Origin: Tengunoibacter tsumagoiensis
GTDB lineage: Bacteria > Chloroflexota > Ktedonobacteria > Ktedonobacterales > Ktedonobacteraceae
Assembly (NCBI RefSeq): GCF_003967535.1
Contig: NZ_BIFR01000001.1
Coordinates: 4,711,001 to 4,775,000 of the forward strand
DNA: 64,000 nt
Direction of reading: 5' to 3'
Positions 45,771 to 54,801 of this stretch are shown here, in pieces. The notes beneath the pieces are model-generated. The model was not told the origin of the DNA. It searched no databases and worked only from the letters and a program-made list of their open reading frames with translations. Positions within the stretch are counted from its first letter, which is position 1, and each line of letters opens with the position of its first letter. The position numbers and the translations under genes were made by a program.

Positions 45771-48700
45771 TTATCGATTCAAGAGGCTCCCTGTATAGCG
45801 CAGAATCTCATTTGCACAGACGTGGCAGTAGCCATGTTCGGACATGAGACGATCAACAACTTCGTTAATCTTGCGCAGCTGCTCTTTATCAGGTGTGCGT
45901 GTGGAAGTGGTGATCTTTACGACATCGCGCAGGTCCGCAAACAGTTTCTTCTCGATCGCTTCTTTCAGACGCTCGTGACTGGTGTAGTCAAATGACTGTC
46001 CTTTACGAGCCAATGATGAGATACGGATTAAAATCTCTTCACGGAAGGGCCGTTTGGCGTTTTCGGAGACCCCAATCTGCTCTTCAATTGAGCGCATCAG
46101 GTGCTCGTCGGGCTCGACCTCTTCATCTGTAATGGGATCGCGCAGCTTGGTCTTGTTGCAATACGATTCAACATTATCAAGGTAGTTATTCAACATGGTC
46201 CGGGCGGACTCTTCGTACGAATAGACAAAGGCTCGCTGAACCTCTTTGCGTGCTATCTCGTCGTACTCTTTGCGGGCCTCGCTGATGAAATTAAGATAGC
46301 GTTCACGCTCTTCGCGTGTGATGCTGGTATGTTGATCTAAGCCATCACGGAGTGCACGCAGGGCATCAATCGGATTGATGCAGGTTACGTTCTGCTTAAT
46401 GAGCGCGTTTGAAAGGCGGTTAATGACATACCGCGGCGAGATACCATCCATCCCCTCACGTATAGCCTCATCCTGTAACTCACGTACATCCTTCTGCTTC
46501 ACGTCTTCCATATCCTCACCATCATAGACCTTAAGCTTCTTCATCAGGCTCATGCCTGCCTTCTTGGAGGCCTCAAGGCGCGTTAAGATAGCGAAGATAC
46601 TGGCGATGCGCAGGGTATAAGGAGCGATATGCACACTCTGCAATGAGCTCTGCTTCAGCAGCTTCTCATAGATCTTGACCTCATCAGAGACGCGCAGGTT
46701 ATAGGGAACCTTGGCGAGAATGATGCGGTCTTGCAGCGCTTCAGATTTCTTATTCCCGACAAAGGATTGATACTCATGCTCGTTGGTATGGCTGACCACA
46801 ACTTCGTCGGCGTAGATCATGCTAAAGCGCCCGGTCTTGATGTTCTGTTCCTGGCTCAGTGTCAGCAACACATACAAGAACTTCTCATCACAGTTATGAT
46901 TGACGATACCATTGGAGATGTACGTATTAGAGCCCGGCACGTGGAGATCCCAGCACTCAGCCTCGCTCTCCTCAATCGAAACAATCTCATCATAGAACTG
47001 AGATGGATTGAGCAGAACACTTAAGCCCGGAGGTGGTTCGACCCATCCCTCAAGCTTATGCAGCACATTCGTGGCCATCGCGCGCGTGCAGGGAGTGGTG
47101 GCGGTACTCAGGCTGTGCAGGTGATCCCCTAAGATGCCCTCTCGCACCTGAACGTCCGAGCTGCCAACAGCCGTAGCTGACGCCAGAACTGTCCGCTGAA
47201 GCTCTTCCGAGAGAGCGACCCAATAGCCCATTGTGTTGGGAATCAGATCAGCACGACCAGAGCGCTGCTCTGTTGATACACCTTTCTGATAGGCCACAAG
47301 CTTGTGCTGAGGCAACAGGCGCATCTGCGAAGCCAGCAGGTCAGCATCTGCACCACTCACCGTCACATTCCAGCTGGTCTCAGTTGAACGGCTCTGAGTC
47401 TGCATACGGCGCGTCACCACTCCAAGGTTCACCAGCAGGATCTGAAGCTGCTTCGCCAGTGTCTCAGAAGCAGTACTCCATGAGAGCCGACTGCTGAGAT
47501 TAACAGTGCCAGCACCAGCAAAGTAGCCAGCGAGGAATTCCAGGACAGAAGCACGCGACGATTGTAAGACAGACCAGGGAAGCTCTTTCTCAACGGTGCC
47601 AGTCTTCAAGCCAATCGAGCATACGAAATCAACAAGAGCCGCACTCTGTATCTCCACGCCAACAGGATGCTGATGAGGAGTAAGACCAAACAGGCTCTTT
47701 GTCAATTGAATATAATCCAGCTGAAGCTCTTCTTCTCCAGTAGCCAGACGAATCGTGCCGTCAGGGCTGACATCTCCATGAGCAATGAGATATCCCAACC
47801 AGCGCGCCAGTTCTGGCGTCATCTGCTCTGGCATGCTAATGCTCTGGGCCGGTTGAGAGGTGCCAGGCTGCCAATTGAATACCACATCCTGACCCCACAT
47901 ATTCTGCCCTTTTTGCAGCACCGCCCAATCTCCAACCTGCAACTCATCATGCCGCTTCCAGACAATAACCCCGTCCTTGTTCACCACTGAGATGCGATGT
48001 TCAGCAGTCCCTTCTTGCACAAAACCACGTCGCGTCGTAATACGCTTCGTCTGGTTCAGGCCTGAACGATAGATGTGCGTCGCCGTTTCTACCCCTGTGC
48101 TACTAGCAAGCTGTAACTCTAACTCGCGGGATTCACCAACGGGATGCTCAGCCTGTGCCAATGAATCCAATCGCACAATTCCCTTATGCGTGAAGATGAG
48201 AGAATCACCGCTCATACACTTGAGCATTTCGACAAATTCCATCACCCCTCGGTTAGCGATGTTAAGTTCGCCATCGAAGCGGTAGGCGCGGGGATCGCTC
48301 TCAACGCCAATCTCACCAATGGTAGAGAGGTCAATACCGCCTACGAGCTCGCTGATATCCTGGCTTTTGGGATCGGAGGGTGTGAATGTTCCTACGCCAA
48401 CGCGATACTTCTCGCTAAACGTGATACGCTTGACAGGAATCTCTTCAATCCGACCTCGGAACTGATTATCGACTATAAAACGACAATGAGGACACAGATC
48501 GCCTTCAATATACAGCCCAAATTCTTTTTCTACATCCGAGCGCAATTCATGAGGAATCAAGTGCAGAGGATCTTCATGCATAGGGCAATCCGTAATCGCA
48601 TAGATCGCCCCCTGGGGGGTTCGGCTATAGGCTTCCAGGCCTCGCTTGAGCAAGTACACAATCGTCGACTTACCACCACCAACCGGCCCCATCAGCAGCA

Positions 48701-48992
48701 AGACACGCTTTCGTACTTCCAGACGCTGAGCCGCAGAGTGGAAGTAGTCAACAATCTGCTGAAGCGGCTTCTCAATGCCAAAGATTTCCTGGGAAAAAAA
48801 CTTATAGCGGGGCTCGCCAGTCCGGGTCGTCTCAACACCCGCGTCCATAATCATTTGATAAATGCGTTCGTGAGAAAGTTGAGCTACCTCTGGTTTCTTG
48901 CACGCAATCTCGAAGTATTGCGCGAAGGTGCCTTCCCACAAAAGTTCGCGCTCACGATCTCGATATTCCTCTAACCGCTTCACCAGATCCAT
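45771..48992 (-). CDS. prkA: PrkA serine protein kinase/AAA+ protein interrupted by an intein
   Basis: PrkA is an AAA+ protein described as a serine kinase and, in Bacillus, as having protease activity; it acts in sporulation and stress with YhbH and SpoVR. The precursor has 1073 residues. Walker A is GPVGGGKST (102-110), CPHC starts at 167, and NRGVMEFVEML (247-257) is Walker-B-like. An intein occupies residues 259-700. Joining K258 to C701 (CDEKFL) restores the normal sequence and gives 631 residues, the usual length. Kinase-like C-terminal parts include HVCANEILRY. GAGAGGATG precedes the ATG at 48992. It is the first gene of the operon. Confidence 0.95.
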   Translation of the reverse strand: MDLVKRLEEYRDRERELLWEGTFAQYFEIACKKPEVAQLSHERIYQMIMDAGVETTRTGEPRYKFFSQEIFGIEKPLQQIVDYFHSAAQRLEVRKRVLLLMGPVGGGKSTIVYLLKRGLEAYSRTPQGAIYAITDCPMHEDPLHLIPHELRSDVEKEFGLYIEGDLCPHCRFIVDNQFRGRIEEIPVKRITFSEKYRVGVGTFTPSDPKSQDISELVGGIDLSTIGEIGVESDPRAYRFDGELNIANRGVMEFVEMLKCMSGDSLIFTHKGIVRLDSLAQAEHPVGESRELELQLASSTGVETATHIYRSGLNQTKRITTRRGFVQEGTAEHRISVVNKDGVIVWKRHDELQVGDWAVLQKGQNMWGQDVVFNWQPGTSQPAQSISMPEQMTPELARWLGYLIAHGDVSPDGTIRLATGEEELQLDYIQLTKSLFGLTPHQHPVGVEIQSAALVDFVCSIGLKTGTVEKELPWSVLQSSRASVLEFLAGYFAGAGTVNLSSRLSWSTASETLAKQLQILLVNLGVVTRRMQTQSRSTETSWNVTVSGADADLLASQMRLLPQHKLVAYQKGVSTEQRSGRADLIPNTMGYWVALSEELQRTVLASATAVGSSDVQVREGILGDHLHSLSTATTPCTRAMATNVLHKLEGWVEPPPGLSVLLNPSQFYDEIVSIEESEAECWDLHVPGSNTYISNGIVNHNCDEKFLYVLLTLSQEQNIKTGRFSMIYADEVVVSHTNEHEYQSFVGNKKSEALQDRIILAKVPYNLRVSDEVKIYEKLLKQSSLQSVHIAPYTLRIASIFAILTRLEASKKAGMSLMKKLKVYDGEDMEDVKQKDVRELQDEAIREGMDGISPRYVINRLSNALIKQNVTCINPIDALRALRDGLDQHTSITREERERYLNFISEARKEYDEIARKEVQRAFVYSYEESARTMLNNYLDNVESYCNKTKLRDPITDEEVEPDEHLMRSIEEQIGVSENAKRPFREEILIRISSLARKGQSFDYTSHERLKEAIEKKLFADLRDVVKITTSTRTPDKEQLRKINEVVDRLMSEHGYCHVCANEILRYTGSLLNR
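46893..48218 (-). other. Intein in PrkA with inactivated LAGLIDADG endonuclease
   Basis: The segment encodes 442 residues. Splicing blocks are complete: C259 followed by MSGDSLIFT (block A), GTAEH with H332 (block B), WDLHVPGSNTYISNG (block F) and the terminal HN (699-700) before the +1 Cys 701 (block G). Between blocks B and F lies a LAGLIDADG-type domain. Motif 1 is WLGYLIAHG (398-406) with His at the catalytic Asp position, and motif 2 is LAGYFAGAG (487-495) with Ala at both Asp positions. Hence splicing is expected and homing cleavage is not. The reading frame is open throughout. Confidence 0.93.
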
Positions 48993-49820
48993 AGTTCATC
49001 CTCTCTGTTATGACTAATAGCGCATAAATAACGGTTATCTCCGCTACCCCCTCAGTAGGGAAAGGTATGTTATGCACTACACTCTTCAACTGATGCTACG
49101 TTCGACGACTCAGCAACGCACTTCACGATCAGGAAGCATCAATGATATCAGCCCAGGAAGAACAACCCTGTCCTTAAACTTTCAATGACATCCACCCAAC
49201 CACGATAGTGCCAGATGAACAAAAGGGGCCGATTCCTGCTCGACACAATCCGCGAGAGAATCTGCCCTTTCTACATTTGTGAGGCTATTGAGATACGCTT
49301 TGGCGACCCAATCATTGGCCTGCCAGGAAATCGGTGTGAGATGCATCTCTGCGATGCCCCTCCACTCTTCATTGTGCGCATATGATACGCTCTTGCGACA
49401 CCTTCAGCGCCCAAAAAGTATTCGTCTTTCACTTTCTTGACAATTACTCTTGTGACACTAAGCCCATCATACCAATAAGGGTATACGCACATTATACCAT
49501 ATTTCTAGCCCAAAGTTAAGAGGGAGTAGCTCCTCATTCTCTTTGCTTGTTCAAATGATTAGACAAGCAGAAATTATCTTGCACAAAAATCACATGCGTC
49601 TTCCTATTCTTATTCTATCGGAGGGAAAAATGATGTGCTCATATCTAACCATTCTTTCTCTGGCACAATGCTTCCATCTGGCTCTGTTCCTGCTTTCATG
49701 CCCTTCTGGTCTACAGTGAAATGGAATGATGCAGCGCAGGATACCAGTACCTAGACGTCAGAAGAACAATAGTTGGGTAGGGTCTTGAGAGGGCAAGTGG
49801 AATAGCGATACAGAACAATT
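48993..49820. other. Long intergenic region upstream of prkA
   Basis: About 830 bp between prkA (minus) and the SAM hydrolase gene (minus). It has no convincing gene except possibly a 29-codon plus-strand frame at 49630-49719 with a strong ribosome-binding site, listed separately. Promoters for the sporulation operon are presumably here. Confidence 0.55.
49630..49719 (+). CDS. Possible micro-protein (29 residues)
   Basis: ATG at 49630 is preceded by CGGAGGG at a good distance. The encoded peptide is hydrophobic and Cys-rich (HLALFLLSC) and could be a small membrane peptide or a leader. No homologue was recognised, so the call rests on the ribosome-binding site alone. Confidence 0.25.
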   Translation: MMCSYLTILSLAQCFHLALFLLSCPSGLQ

Positions 49821-50660
49821 TTAAGCTTGACAAAGCACAAAAACGCTATCACCCATCTGTACACCCAATTGGCTCGCCGCATTTCCATTCTGGACCGCTA
49901 TGCCGATATACCCGGAACTATCCAGGTAGTAGAAAGGATGTGGCGATGCGTCGCGTTCTGCAAAATAGCTTCGACGCTCGGCAACAGCTATTCCCTGCAC
50001 AGGCAAGACAAGCTGCATTGAAGCATCCGGGGTCCTGGCCATGAGATTGGGCACAAGGTCCGCAGGGATATCGGTGATGAGATTTCCAAAGTGATCGCAA
50101 TGCACAATCTGGCCTTCGATGCGCCCATCGTATTGGCCCGGCTCTAAGGGGAGACGTTGCAGGTCGCTGGCCTGTAATGATGGCCCAAATTCGGCCAGAG
50201 GGACTCCATTGGCAAGATGGGCTGAGATGGGCGCAAAGATATCTCGCCCTTGAAAGGTGGCACTTATCTGAGGTAAGCAATAGTCTGGATTGCTCAGGGC
50301 AACAACCGCGTGTACAGGCTGATCGCGCAGGATAGCGCTAAACATCCCATTGTCAGGCCCCACAAAATACCATTCTCCCGCTGCAAAAGCAATCGGATGG
50401 CGCTGACTCCCCACACCTGGATCAACGACACAGGTAAAGATCGTTCCCGGCGCAAAATACCGATAGCTTGTCTCTAGCAGCCAGGCCCCCTGTCGAATCT
50501 GTTGGGGGGCAACTCCATGGGTCAGATCCAGACACTGCACCTGAGGAGCAAGACGCAGAACCACCCCTTTCATCACTCCAACATAAGGATCGGTTACCCC
50601 AAAGTCTGTCAGGAGGGCAATCACTCCTGATGGGGAACACAATGAACTATTTTGATGCAT
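49821..50660 (-). CDS. SAM hydrolase / adenosyl-halide synthase family (DUF62)
   Basis: This 279-residue protein belongs to the family that includes SAM hydroxide adenosyltransferase (SAM to adenosine and methionine) and the fluorinase/chlorinase enzymes. Conserved pieces are LLTDFGVTDPYVGVMKGV, VVDPGVGSQRHPI (Asp and Arg of the Asp-Arg-His set), FVGPDNGMFSA, FQGRDIFAPISAHLANG (with the His) and the C-terminal GQIVHCDHFGNLIT. Most bacterial members with this Asp-Arg-His set hydrolyse SAM. Start at 50660 fits the family; an extension to 50696 has little support. Confidence 0.88.
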   Translation of the reverse strand: MHQNSSLCSPSGVIALLTDFGVTDPYVGVMKGVVLRLAPQVQCLDLTHGVAPQQIRQGAWLLETSYRYFAPGTIFTCVVDPGVGSQRHPIAFAAGEWYFVGPDNGMFSAILRDQPVHAVVALSNPDYCLPQISATFQGRDIFAPISAHLANGVPLAEFGPSLQASDLQRLPLEPGQYDGRIEGQIVHCDHFGNLITDIPADLVPNLMARTPDASMQLVLPVQGIAVAERRSYFAERDASPHPFYYLDSSGYIGIAVQNGNAASQLGVQMGDSVFVLCQA

Positions 50661-51171
50661 AGGATAATAGTCCTCTCTCCATATCGCTCTCACCATGCCT
50701 GAAATGGTTGATACGACTGTCTTGCCAGGTTATAAGCAGCAAAATTCTCCACATCTACAGTCCTGCATGCCTCAATAGTCACATAAACAACCTGATTATT
50801 AGGACTTTGCTAGAGATGTATGCTATACTAGCCCCGAACAGAGATATGGCTTGAAGCAAGGTAACAAGGTTCTTAAGACCACTATCAGAAGCTATTGCTA
50901 GCTTGTTTATAGTACTGACCCGAGCCTGCTACTATTGTATCAAGATTGTACTCGGCTTTTGATGGAAGTGCCAGAGGAACAATACGCCAACAAGGGTGGG
51001 ATGGCAAAAAGCCCTCGTATTGTATGTACAACCCCAACTCTTCGAGGTTTTGCCAGGTTATTACCATGCGCCATTTCCACGATGAACAGTACTATATGTG
51101 TTTGATCACAGGGGATGTGCCCCTCCCTAATAGAACAGTCAATAAACGGTCAGCAAGCGGAGTGATGCAGG
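50661..51171. other. Divergent intergenic region
   Basis: About 510 bp between divergent genes. No gene or recognised site was seen; a TATACT hexamer at 50825-50830 may be a -10 element. Confidence 0.4.
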
Positions 51172-53367
51172 ATGAACATCAGCACAGGTGGACCACATAT
51201 TCTTCTTTTTGAGCGAGATCAACAACTGGCGGCGCTTCTCATCAGCGAGCTCCAATTAGCTGGCTATGAATGCCATACCGCCCGCACTGCAGTCGAGGTT
51301 TTTGACGCGATTGCACGCTATTCTGTGCAGCTGGTACTCGTGAATCTCGCACAGGCTGCAACTGCACGTCGCGAGTTCTGGGTCGCATTGGATGGACAAC
51401 GACGAGATCGTAAGGTGCAGGTCTTTACGTTTCGCTGTACGAATCTAGCTGGCTATGGTCCTCGTGATCTGGACGACCATGCTCAAAATACTGTTGCCGA
51501 TATGGAGATCGATGGGATGCTCGGCCTGATGAGCCTGGTCGATGCGGTACGCGCTCGCGTCCCTGGCACGAGTAGTGCCAGTGGCCCACTGGAAACAATC
51601 TCGACCATGCCCCGCATGCAAAAGATGCCGACAACATCTGGTCCTCTTCCTGGCGTTAATCTCCCTCCATCCTCTTCATCTCCACGATCTCAGTCACCGT
51701 CTTCCATTACTCCATTGGGAAGTTCTCCAGCTAATATGCTCAATAGCAATACTGGCTATCGAACCGCTGTGACTGCTGAGGGCCGAATGAATACCGCTCC
51801 AATGCCAGCTCTACCAGTCAACAATCAGACAACCGCCTTCCCTCCGAGCTTTTCACCTGCTGCTCCCCCACAGGAGGCTCAACCTACATATACCGATAAA
51901 ATTCGTGCAGTCCTCTATCCCAATCAACGTGCCTGGAGTAATCAGACAAGCGCAACTTCATTTACACATACCCAGCCAGAGCCTGCAAGCCCTCCAGCTG
52001 CCCCCATAGCCTCTCAGCCTGCTTCTGAGAATACTGTTCTCCATCGCCTGGCTGCTGGCCAGATTAATGGCGATGGCAGTGAATCTAGTCTCGCCAAGCT
52101 CTCACGCATGGCTCAGGGCTATCATTCAAATACGCTTGAACCCTCGACAGAGGCTGTCGCACAAAATCAGGTCGAGCCGCCTCAGATGCGCGCTCCCCAG
52201 GCTCATTATCGCTCTCAACCACAAACATACCAGCCAGCAGAGACGCCCCTCAAACGTTCGGGCAACTCTGGTACAAATTACCAATTATCAGATGAGTATC
52301 ACCGCCCAGGTGTTTCTCAAGGAGGTCACGCAGTTCAAGGGGGGCCAGCCGAAATCAACATCCCACCAGCACCTATTGCTCGTGTCCTCCCTGAACATGA
52401 ACGTCAGCAGGCAGCTCCCCCCGCGCCTGTGAGCTATATTGTGCCTACATCCGCTCCATTGCCCCGTCCAGTTCCGGCCAATGAGACAATCAGCGAACAA
52501 CCACTCCGCGCCTCTCCCATTCAAGGCCTACCCAATGAGCGTGGAGGCAATGCAGTCAGTGGTACAAATCTCCCCAATTCGGAGAGCCCCAGGCGGCCCG
52601 ATGTGCTCACACGAACCAATTATGGACAATCGACAGGGCAGCAGCCATCGGCAGCGATGCCACCACTGGCCTCAATCGCGACGCCCCCGCCTGTACAGGG
52701 GCCAGCCGCACAGCAGAATGCACAGGCAACGCCGCAACCTAGAACAATGCCGTCTTCAGAAGCTCAATCTAACACACGAAGACAAGAGGAACTTCGCAAA
52801 GAGACTATCCAGCAGCAGGCTCAATCAGGAAATGGAGAGAGTGGGAAGGAGAAGAGTAGCTATAACTGGCAAGACGAAATTCGACTAACACGAAAACAAG
52901 AAGAGATGCTCGAGGGACAGATGGGAGCCAATCACGCTCTCCTCCTTGATATCGTCCAGAGCTTCCCGGCAATAGCCGATCTACCAAAACAACAGGAAGT
53001 ACAGCCTCAGGTGCTCAATGGGAGGGCCACACGCTCTCTGGGCAATGTTCTCTTAGATGGACATCTGGTCCCTCAAGATCGCCTGGAGGTCGCACAAAAT
53101 ATTCAGCGTATGCTACGTGGTGTGGATTTGAATTATCAGTTGGGTGAGATTTTGCTTATGTTTAAATTATTAACTCCCGATCAGCTCCTGGCTGCCAGCC
53201 TGGTTAGCTTTGGCTTGATCACGACCAATCAGGTGAGCGCTCTTGGACGCATTCGTCAGGAGCTCCATGCAATTGGCCTGGAATATGATCTGGAGAATCT
53301 CCTGATCCTTTTCCGCATACTGACCCCCGAACAGCTCCGCGAGGTTCGCGCAAGCATCCAGAATTAG
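51172..53367 (+). CDS. Pseudo-receiver protein with Pro/Ser-rich linker and C-terminal repeats
   Basis: A 731-residue protein. Residues ~8-125 have the outline of a response-regulator receiver (ILLFERDQQLAALLISELQL), but the phospho-acceptor position is Asn (N58 in LVLVNLAQA). Residues ~130-610 are a long disordered Pro/Ser/Gln-rich linker. The last ~110 residues form two helical repeats of about 45 residues each, both ending in an LLTPDQL/ILTPEQL element (MFKLLTPDQLLAAS, LFRILTPEQLREV), resembling MshEN/T2SSE-N segments. I infer a signalling scaffold that does not take a phosphoryl group. GGAG lies 12 bases before the ATG. Confidence 0.72.
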   Translation: MNISTGGPHILLFERDQQLAALLISELQLAGYECHTARTAVEVFDAIARYSVQLVLVNLAQAATARREFWVALDGQRRDRKVQVFTFRCTNLAGYGPRDLDDHAQNTVADMEIDGMLGLMSLVDAVRARVPGTSSASGPLETISTMPRMQKMPTTSGPLPGVNLPPSSSSPRSQSPSSITPLGSSPANMLNSNTGYRTAVTAEGRMNTAPMPALPVNNQTTAFPPSFSPAAPPQEAQPTYTDKIRAVLYPNQRAWSNQTSATSFTHTQPEPASPPAAPIASQPASENTVLHRLAAGQINGDGSESSLAKLSRMAQGYHSNTLEPSTEAVAQNQVEPPQMRAPQAHYRSQPQTYQPAETPLKRSGNSGTNYQLSDEYHRPGVSQGGHAVQGGPAEINIPPAPIARVLPEHERQQAAPPAPVSYIVPTSAPLPRPVPANETISEQPLRASPIQGLPNERGGNAVSGTNLPNSESPRRPDVLTRTNYGQSTGQQPSAAMPPLASIATPPPVQGPAAQQNAQATPQPRTMPSSEAQSNTRRQEELRKETIQQQAQSGNGESGKEKSSYNWQDEIRLTRKQEEMLEGQMGANHALLLDIVQSFPAIADLPKQQEVQPQVLNGRATRSLGNVLLDGHLVPQDRLEVAQNIQRMLRGVDLNYQLGEILLMFKLLTPDQLLAASLVSFGLITTNQVSALGRIRQELHAIGLEYDLENLLILFRILTPEQLREVRASIQN

Positions 53368-53394
53368 GTCTTCACAAACATAGATAGACAGACA

Positions 53395-53422
53395 TTGGCG
53401 CTCAGAGGCCTCTGAGCGCCAA
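53395..53422. terminator. Bidirectional palindrome between convergent genes
   Basis: A perfect 28-bp palindrome centred on AGGCCT separates the pseudo-receiver gene and murA. Confidence 0.7.
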
Positions 53423-53431
53423 TTCTTTCTC

Positions 53432-54787
53432 TTATGACCCTAAAACTTCTACGGTTGCATCGATCTTCTCTATCTGAGCTCCCAGGCTGCGTAGCTTGCC
53501 ATCCAGATGCTCGTAGCCGCGCTCGATATGTTCGATACCATAAACCTCTGAGGTTCCTTCGGCACACAGGGCCGCCAGGATATAGGAGCAACCCGCTCGA
53601 ATATCAGGGATGTCCAGGCGAATACCATGCAAGGGGGTGGGCCCACGTACAACACAGCTATGCATATGCTGCTTCTCACGAAAACGACAGGGAATCTCTC
53701 CCAGACATTTGGGGAAAAGGCCAATATGCGCACCCATCTCATTGAGAGCGCTGGTATAGCCAAAACGGTCTTCATAAATGGTCTCGTGCACAACTGAAAT
53801 TCCATTGGCCTGCGTCAATAAAATCGTGAAAGGCTGCTGCCAGTCAGTCATAAAGCCCGGATGGACGTCGGTCTCCAATGAGATAGGCGGAGGAACGCTC
53901 CCGTCACCAATAAAACGAATCCCTTCGTCATCTACTTCAAAACGCAGCTTCATTTTGGATAAAGTATTTAAGAATGTCAATAAAGTGTCTTGCTGAGCGC
54001 GCCGCAGGTAGATGTCTCCACGCGTTAAATAGGCCGCTATGGCTAGAGAGACTGCTTCGTTTCGATCACTTAACAGTGTGTGCGAGGCTCCATGGAGCGA
54101 CTTGACTCCCTCTACGACGAGCCGGCGATCCACTTTAAATTCGATGATCGCCCCCATCTTTTGCAGCAATTTGACCAGGTCAACGATTTCTGGCTCGGTT
54201 GCAGCGTTCTCGATGATGGTAACGCCTTTGGCCAGAGATGCGGAGAGCAGAAGGTTCTCAGTTGCCATGACGCTAGGGAAAGGCAACCGAATGGTCGTTC
54301 CACGCAGCCCTTGAGGAGCCGTACAGTGATAGTAACCATCTTCCTCAACGATATGCGCACCCATCTGCCGCAGGCCCTGAATATGAAAATCAATGGGGCG
54401 CGGCCCGATGCGATCTCCTCCCGGCATGGGAATTGAGGCTTCACCGGTCCGGTGAAGCAGCGGTCCAATCGTCATAACGCAGAGGCGATTGAGGCCACCA
54501 ACTTTTCGCGAAATAGTCGTATTGGTGATCTGTTCTGTACAGATGGACAGAGTATGATCGTCTAAATGAACCTGCGCCCCTAGCTCTTGACAGAGCTTGA
54601 TTGTAAGATCAAGATCTCCCAGTAGTGGCACATTCCGTAAGGTACAGGGGTTTGTTGTGAGCAGTGATGTAATGACCATCTTAGTGACGGCATTTTTGGC
54701 TCCACTGAGCACAACATCTCCATGCAAAGGCGTCCCACCAGTAATCAGATAGTGGGGCGCCTTACTTTGCGAATCAGAAACAAGCAT
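53432..54787 (-). CDS. murA: UDP-N-acetylglucosamine 1-carboxyvinyltransferase, Asp variant
   Basis: MurA makes the first committed peptidoglycan precursor by adding phosphoenolpyruvate to UDP-GlcNAc. The 451-residue protein keeps SGAKNAVTKM (Lys/Asn substrate site), IGPRPIDFHIQGL, PGFMTDWQQPF and HIERGYEHLDGKLRSLGA. The residue that is Cys115 in E. coli, target of fosfomycin, is Asp125 (in PGGDRIGPRP). Enzymes with Asp here, as in mycobacteria and chlamydiae, are active and insensitive to fosfomycin. AAGGAGACC precedes the ATG. It is translated 14 bp after an FAD oxidoreductase gene. Confidence 0.92.
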   Translation of the reverse strand: MLVSDSQSKAPHYLITGGTPLHGDVVLSGAKNAVTKMVITSLLTTNPCTLRNVPLLGDLDLTIKLCQELGAQVHLDDHTLSICTEQITNTTISRKVGGLNRLCVMTIGPLLHRTGEASIPMPGGDRIGPRPIDFHIQGLRQMGAHIVEEDGYYHCTAPQGLRGTTIRLPFPSVMATENLLLSASLAKGVTIIENAATEPEIVDLVKLLQKMGAIIEFKVDRRLVVEGVKSLHGASHTLLSDRNEAVSLAIAAYLTRGDIYLRRAQQDTLLTFLNTLSKMKLRFEVDDEGIRFIGDGSVPPPISLETDVHPGFMTDWQQPFTILLTQANGISVVHETIYEDRFGYTSALNEMGAHIGLFPKCLGEIPCRFREKQHMHSCVVRGPTPLHGIRLDIPDIRAGCSYILAALCAEGTSEVYGIEHIERGYEHLDGKLRSLGAQIEKIDATVEVLGS

Positions 54788-54801
54788 GAATAATGGTCTC
54801 C

